From contig JAJSPD010000087.1 in assembly GCA_021307315.1 (NCBI GenBank), positions 111,754-175,753 of the forward strand: a DNA stretch of 64,000 nucleotides, given 5' to 3'. Each line of letters begins with the position of its first letter. Position 1 is the stretch's first letter. Below the pieces are notes generated by a model. That model saw nothing but the letters and a program-made list of their open reading frames with translations, was not told the DNA's origin and did not search any database. This document shows, piece by piece, positions 58,957 through 64,000 of this stretch. The stretch is from Bisporella sp. PMI_857. Its lineage: Eukaryota > Ascomycota > Leotiomycetes > Helotiales > Helotiaceae. The translations under genes and the position numbers were made by a program.

Positions 58957-59728
58957 ATGTCCCTTGGGGTGGAGCCCAACATACTTGGCAGAGGATGGAC
59001 TTCTATAATATCTTTATGCGGTGCATCTACCGTCCTTAAGGGCTACCAAATCTGGCATAATGGTCGATGTCATCGATCTCTCGAACCCGGCGATTTTAGC
59101 AAGAAGTCTTTAGATCGAGAACACGCTGTCTATCTACGATTTGGTGTGCGTCCTAGGATCCTGCAATATTATGGACATGTCGCTTTGGCTCTAAGCATAA
59201 TATTCCTTGCGTCTTGAGCGGCAGAAAAAGGCAGTCTCCGAGACCTCGCAGCTTCTACAAACGCTCCGATCGAAGTTCGACTCTGGTTAGCTTGGCAGAT
59301 CGCACTTGTACTAGGATATATGCACTTGAAGTCTGTTGTTCACGGTGATATTAGTTGACGCAGCGTCCTTATTTGTCAAGATTGGATTGTTAAGATTAGT
59401 GACTTTGGAGGATCTACGATCGATGATGGAGAGTCGTTGCGTATTGGGGAGGAGATCTGATACGAGTTGCCTTTGTGGTGGGACATGGGAGGCTCTGCCA
59501 TCTGTCAAAAAGGAGCTTTTTCGCCTTAGGCAGTGCTCTTTACGACATTATGGCTTGGAAGATGCCATTTGATGGATTGAAGGACGAAGAAGTCGAAAGA
59601 ACTATACAGAGGAGAAGTTCCCCAGTGTTGAGGGCTTAGTACATGGAGATATTATTCGCCGCTGCTGGGATGAACAGGTCAATTCAGCAACAGATATACT
59701 TAAATTTATCATGTTATATAGTGAGTAA
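58957..59728 (+). pseudogene. protein kinase-like gene, broken
   Basis: The frame from ATG 58957 starts with a glycine-loop-like ILGRGWTS and VLKGYQIWHNGR, then LEPGD, DREHAVYLRFGVRPRILQYYGH. After a stop at 59215 it continues as GSLRDLAASTNAP, RLWLAWQIALVLGYMH and VVHGDIS (the catalytic-loop position), a stop at 59356-59358, then VKISDFGGSTIDD (the DFG motif), and a stop at 59458-59460 before YELP. Later blocks in other frames read ALYDIMAWKMPFDGLKDEE and RRCWDEQVNSATDILKFI, ending at 59728. Order and motifs fit a small fungal kinase family. With three stops and at least two frame changes it cannot be functional. Confidence 0.85.
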
Positions 59729-59876
59729 GATGATTACATAAAGAAGAATTGAAACTCAATTAGCTATTAGGAAACCCCTTTGCACAAAACGAGTCTACAT
59801 AGAATTTCTGCATTACGGTAACCCACATAACGGCAGCCCCAACACTTTACAGATCTTCTTCATAGAGTTGATTGAT
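59729..59876. other. short gap
   Basis: AT-rich spacer between two convergent units; no feature. Confidence 0.4.
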
Positions 59877-60130
59877 TCAATGCCTAGATCTCAATTGGTA
59901 AGAAGTTGCATATAAAAATGAATAAACACATACCGAGGGCACAATGGACACGAGGTATTGGCATAGCTTGAGCTTGTTACGGCGTTCTGACCCGCGGTTG
60001 CATCGCGACAGCGTTGGCCAGACGCTTTAGCGGGATCGCAAATGGTATATTCGCGCTCCGTCTTAGTGTGCTTTGGAGTCTTAGCACAATCTTGGTAAGG
60101 TTTGATATAGTCGACGTAAACGCACATCAT
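59877..60130 (-). CDS. small hypothetical cysteine-containing protein
   Basis: An ATG at 60130 opens a frame with MCVYVDYIKPYQDC, KTPKHTKTEREYTICD, KASGQRCRDATAGQNA and TSCPLCP. A GTATGT donor at 59933 and a TCTAG acceptor at 59884 would add RH and a stop, giving 67 residues. The even spacing of Cys and the polar composition look coding, but no family is recognised and no signal peptide is visible. It could also be an exon of a larger lost gene. Confidence 0.4.
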
Positions 60131-61749
60131 AGAGATCGAAATAATTGCGAGTTGTTAGGGCCGATGTAAATAACGATGGACTTGAGTAACAGCTTTAATA
60201 ACCAGACAAGTTGAGATGTCCTAGGAAAACTGGCTAAGTTATAATACTTCCTTAGATATCTGCCTCTCGCTTGCAATTTGCCATATCACGATATAATTGG
60301 ACGCCGACTTCATCCTCGCTGCCACTTGGAGATAATCCAAAGGCTTTGGTCGATGCGACTGGAGTCTTGCAGCAACTTCCAAGTTTCCCTCCCACCCCCC
60401 CCTGTTCTGCAGATACGCCTTACTCGAAACGGTTATACGGACCCTATAGCAATGAGTTGTCCCTGCAGGCGGAACTGACTCAGTCGAGTCGGGCGTTTAG
60501 AGGGAATATATGACTGGTCATGCTTGTTTGTGGCTGCACGTATCCCCGGAGGTTGAATGCAAATTAGACATGCATTGCATATTAGTCGAGGAGGTGGGGA
60601 ACTACTCGACCCTCTTGTGGGGTCATGCCCTGGGATGGCAAACTAGTAGAGAACGCTTAGCCGATGCTAGTGGAGAGTGAATAAGACTTGTTACTACCAA
60701 CTTGAGTTTCCCGTACGTTCCTGCCGGCAAATTTGTATGTCCTTGTCCCTATATACAACATTTGATCGATCGGTGCGGACCTTCTCTGTGATCACTATAG
60801 TTTAATAAGTGTCTCTGGCTCTTGGTATCACTGTGTCAGAATGAAACATTAGCTACTAGTTATGGTATACGACCACCTTCATCTCACTGTGCAACAACTT
60901 TCTCCTGGCGTCGCGCAGGTCGAAATTTATATCTTTTTCGGGGTTACCCTTGCGTATCTTCTCTAATGCCCGATTTTGGAGCTGTGAACAACCACATACG
61001 AAATTGCCCTCCCATCTCACAGTTTGCAACAGCCTATAAACAGTAAGTTGAATTTTGTTCACGGCCAAACCTAGTTTATTTCGTTTCCCCATACTTCATT
61101 TCTGAGAGTTAGTTCAACGTCCCACTTCATAACTGCCCTTTCCGGAGCACAGCTATAAATATCAGCTCATATTCTCTCAAGGGGGCTGTGATAAATACAG
61201 TATACATGCACAGACAAGACCTTGTTCCAAAGTGTTTATTCCAAGAGCTTATTCGTGAGGGTGGGGAGTTGCAGTACTATGTGTAGTAACTTAAGCCTTG
61301 GGACCACGATCTGTTCTTGCAGCCCAAAGTGACATATACTAAATTATACACACAAACAAAAAATCTCTTCCTATGAAATTCAAAATCGGTCATCTTTTAA
61401 CAGATTACCTTCTGATGCGGGGTGGTGGAGCAGGATGAGGTGCAGTTCCGAATTAAGGTTTAACAACTACTCAAAAGAGCCGGCGAAGTTTCATTCCCGA
61501 CTTGTAAAACCTGGTATTAAACATTAATTGGCTATCAAGCCACTCTTCCAAGACTCACCATCATCCATACTTAGGCAGAGCGTACTATCAGGAGCCATCT
61601 ACTCCAATAGCGGTTCAATTGAGACACTAAATGTGAATGCAGATAAATAAGCAAATTTTCTATGCTTGGTTTCTCGAGATATATAATTATTCCTCGTCAA
61701 CTGTCTAGCGGATAACAAGAAATGATGTTCTTGCGTATTGCACGAGATC
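60131..61749. other. intergenic with weak coding traces
   Basis: Plus-strand codons at 60271-60513 (DATGVLQQLPSFPPTPPCSA ... LYGPYSNELSLQAEL) and minus-strand codons at 61092-60856 (GNPEKDINFDLRDARRKLLH) look like remnants but have no starts, splice context or known family. I annotate neither. Confidence 0.4.
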
Positions 61750-61887
61750 TGTTAAGGACTATATGTGTCACGTGAATCATATGATACGTCTTACGGAATA
61801 AGTTTGGTCTTATTCCAGAATCGTGTATATAACATGCGTTTGGTACCAATAAATTAAGGTTTCTTACTTCAACACCTATCCTTAACA
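61750..61887 (+). repeat. short solo-LTR-like element
   Basis: 138 bp with perfect 9 bp inverted ends TGTTAAGGA / TCCTTAACA. It contains TCACGTGA, GTGTATATAACA as a promoter-like site and AATAAATTAAGG. No 5 bp target duplication is found. A small LTR or inverted-repeat element; sequence related to the 53832 unit continues just outside it (61895-61960). Confidence 0.55.
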
Positions 61888-62107
61888 GTCTCCGACTCTC
61901 TCGAGCTCTACCTTCTTTCCTTAGCTTAGAATCCTCGAAATAGAACCTTCCAAATAGTCGATTTCTCGACGGCTGAGCTGGATTCGTGACATAATTCAAT
62001 AAGTTCCTTTAATGTCGGGTGTCTTTTCGGCGGAGCTCTTAGAGCAGATTTTCCAATTTTGCAAGTAGTCCTTGTATCTCCGTCTGGCTATTAAATTGAT
62101 CATTATG

Positions 62108-62533
62108 CTATGGGAGTCTCGCTCTTTCTTCAGTCTCCTCTTCGCGCTCTCGGGCCAGTGACTCTGGTTGTTTGGCGATTCGACCAGATTTTCGTATTTG
62201 TTGGTGTTGTTCGCGACCTTCCAATTCCGAGGTGAGCGGGGTTCGCTTTTCAGCCCACACCGGTCGACCAGTCTCATTCAGCATGCCACTTACAACGCAA
62301 ACCACTTCCACGCCAGAAACTTTATAAATGATAGAACTACGGATCAAGATCAAAATTGCATCAAATCCGCTATTCGGCAACGATACAGTCGCTTTCAAAA
62401 CCCGCTTCACCTTCATGTGAAAATTCTTGGAATTTTGACTTGGCTCTTGACCAGGGTCCCCGGCCAGATGTAACCATAGCAGCTTCGTCATAGCAGTCTT
62501 ACGGCTGGAACCGAGTATGACGAAATTGATCAT
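62108..62533 (-). CDS. hypothetical protein, doubtful
   Basis: Open minus frame of 141 codons with an ATG start. It has a mixed N-terminal half (LPNSGFDAILILIRSSIIYK) and a charged tail (RKSGRIAKQPESLARERE). No family, no introns. It lies between repeat debris and the divergent ankyrin gene, so it may be chance or a relic. Confidence 0.25.
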   Translation of the reverse strand: MINFVILGSSRKTAMTKLLWLHLAGDPGQEPSQNSKNFHMKVKRVLKATVSLPNSGFDAILILIRSSIIYKVSGVEVVCVVSGMLNETGRPVWAEKRTPLTSELEGREQHQQIRKSGRIAKQPESLAREREEETEERARLP

Positions 62534-62663
62534 CCAATCGATTAAGGCATCATTATAATTGCGCTGCCTGCCTGAGACGTAGATATCGCACCTTCACAGT
62601 CGTAATAATATCAAGTCCCCGAGCCAGTATTCACCATTTGTGTCCAACTTATTGACTGTCAAG

Positions 62664-64000
62664 ATGGATCCGGGCACTATCATTTCAGTTCTGGAAATAT
62701 TAAGTAGTGTTGTAAAATCCCTTGTCGAAGCTGGCCAGACCATCCACGACGCTCCCGAGGGTCTTTTTCGGGTGGTTAGAGAGACGGAAAAGCTTAGAGC
62801 ATTAATGGATCGTCTGTTGATATTTCAGAAGGGCCTGTCTAAGGAACAGCAAGGTATCCTTGACGGGCAAGTGAGCACTGTAGGTTGCAAAGACATTCTG
62901 AAAGAGTTGAGCGACCTCACGTCTGGCAAAAAATTCGGCCATAAAGATGGAGTTAGTGGAGGTGAAATGAAACTCGCTGATAGATGGTGGTGGTTACGGA
63001 AGAAGGATGTTGTCGAAGGCCTTGTGAAGAGACTCGAAGACGAGACGGAGCGAATCTCAAGGCGCCTAGTAAAGTATACGAGCCTTCCGTGATGCATTTA
63101 TAAACAGCACGACTCACAAGGTCTACAGTGAATATCTTTTCAAACAGTCTCAAGAACTCTCTCACAGTTCTGAACAAATCAACAGGATCATGGAATTGGT
63201 CATATCCATTACTTTGAAGTTGAACTCAGACGCTCTAAAAGCGCCGCTGCTTGATGACAACGGCGTATTCTCTCCATATATAGCTGAAGGAATCTCCTGG
63301 TATGGACAGTATCGTTGCAAACCTGGCCAGGATCTCTCCATGCCATACTTCCGAGACAGGTATGCACTAGCCAATGCCGCCTGGGCAGGTGATTGGAACA
63401 CGTTTAAAAGACTTCTCGATCACGCAAGAAGTGCTTATAGGCAGAATTGGATTAATTGCACTTCAATATGTATGCTTCTAATGGATCAGGGTGATGTGGC
63501 GGTATTAATTACTCCCCAGACAAAGCAACCGACCAAGATAGCGTAACTAGTGGCTTCAGGCCACTACACCAAGCCGCCTGGCATGGAGACAAGTCAGCTT
63601 TAGAGTATCTTATGAACAATGGGGCTTGGCGTAAGTGACAAATGGTGGGCAACGAGCATTCTGTAGACACCCACTAACGATTTACAAGGTCTAGCAAGGA
63701 CCATGCGACACACAAGAAGCTCTAGTAAATATAGTACGCCTCTCGACATTGCCCGAGCGCATGGCTGGAAAGATCTGTACGAAAATCTCAATCCCGTTAT
63801 TAGACGACCAGTGAGCCACAAGGTGTTACAGACCCTCCAGAGCCATCTCGACTCGCTGATCAAAGAACAATTTGAGAGTCATCCGAACGTACATCTTGAT
63901 TGCTTCCTCCTTCCTGAATTAGAAATCTTGACCGAGTTTGACCGTTCGAGGTTATGGTTTCCCCTAAATCCCGAGCTTCTCGACACGAGAGATGGGTTTG
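62664..64000 (+). CDS. STAND-type N-domain and ankyrin protein, 3' end outside window
   Basis: Exons 62664-63068, 63121-63469, 63520-63630 and 63689 to the window edge keep phase and give more than 390 residues. The start MDPGTIISVLEILSSVVKSLVEAG with following helices is a fungal N-terminal domain. After a linker come ankyrin-like units (RYALANAAWAGDWNTFKRLL; FRPLHQAAWHGDKSALEYLM; STPLDIARAHGWKDL). Then comes a region with CFLLPELEILTEFDRSRLWFPL, a block found after the repeats in a conserved fungal ankyrin family. It runs off the right edge. The first intron (63069-63120) was chosen by phase. The third protein of this type in the window. Confidence 0.75.

Noticed and set aside
46584..59728. 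Secondary-metabolite cluster (regulator, transporter, SDR, NmrA-like protein, methyltransferase)
   Set aside because: No polyketide synthase, peptide synthetase, terpene cyclase or P450 is in the window, and the genes are spread over 13 kb with wide gaps.
16456..63688. Stops inside introns taken as pseudogene evidence
   Set aside because: Several genes show stops only between GT and AG sites with branch points and in-phase joins, so they were treated as spliced and intact.
1..64000. tRNA, rRNA and CRISPR features
   Set aside because: I saw no B-box-like GGTTCRANYCC in tRNA context, no rRNA segment and no regularly spaced repeat array. A covariance-model scan would be needed to exclude tRNAs fully.

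Overview
This window looks like accessory chromosome sequence of a filamentous ascomycete fungus. The evidence is short (about 42-98 nt) GT..AG introns with CTNAC-like branch sites, fungus-restricted protein families (Zn2Cys6 regulators, HET, STAND-type N-terminal domains with ankyrin repeats, RTA1 transporters), genes on both strands, long AT-rich gaps and many gene relics. The species cannot be told from the sequence alone. Gene models were spliced by hand; exon ends are given in each entry.

Left part (1-18 kb): a small secreted Cys-rich protein; a regulator-like protein without its zinc cluster; two ankyrin proteins with STAND-type N-termini (5.2-7.5 and 16.1-17.8 kb); a broken gene of unknown family; and a dead HET gene (9.5-11.2 kb) split by a 501 bp hAT-like element that duplicates GTTGGCGA and itself contains a 185 bp solo-LTR-like sequence. 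Two membrane proteins of unknown role lie at 12.6 and 15.0 kb.

Middle part (19-40 kb): remains of an aromatic-compound catabolic neighbourhood. Apparently intact are a family III CoA-transferase, an intradiol ring-cleavage dioxygenase and a salicylate-hydroxylase-like FAD monooxygenase. Broken are an alpha/beta hydrolase, an aryl-alcohol-dehydrogenase-like gene (split by a second hAT-like element with an 8 bp CCGAAAAT duplication and by a block of about 2.8 kb that carries an intact membrane-protein gene) and a serine beta-lactamase-like esterase. A ubiquitin-like-domain protein and a CorA-like membrane protein with one in-frame stop complete the region.

Right part (40-64 kb): two complete Zn2Cys6 regulators and one decayed one, an RTA1-type transporter divergent from one of them, an SDR, an NAD(P)-binding NmrA-like protein next to a 31-codon zinc-finger relic, a SAM methyltransferase, a protein-kinase pseudogene and a third ankyrin protein that runs off the right edge. 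LTR-like remnants are scattered throughout.

Taken together, the window pairs a decaying catabolic cluster with heterokaryon-incompatibility and STAND-like genes in a repeat-rich setting. Several disabling stops can be explained by C:G to T:A changes, which would fit RIP-type mutation; this is inference.
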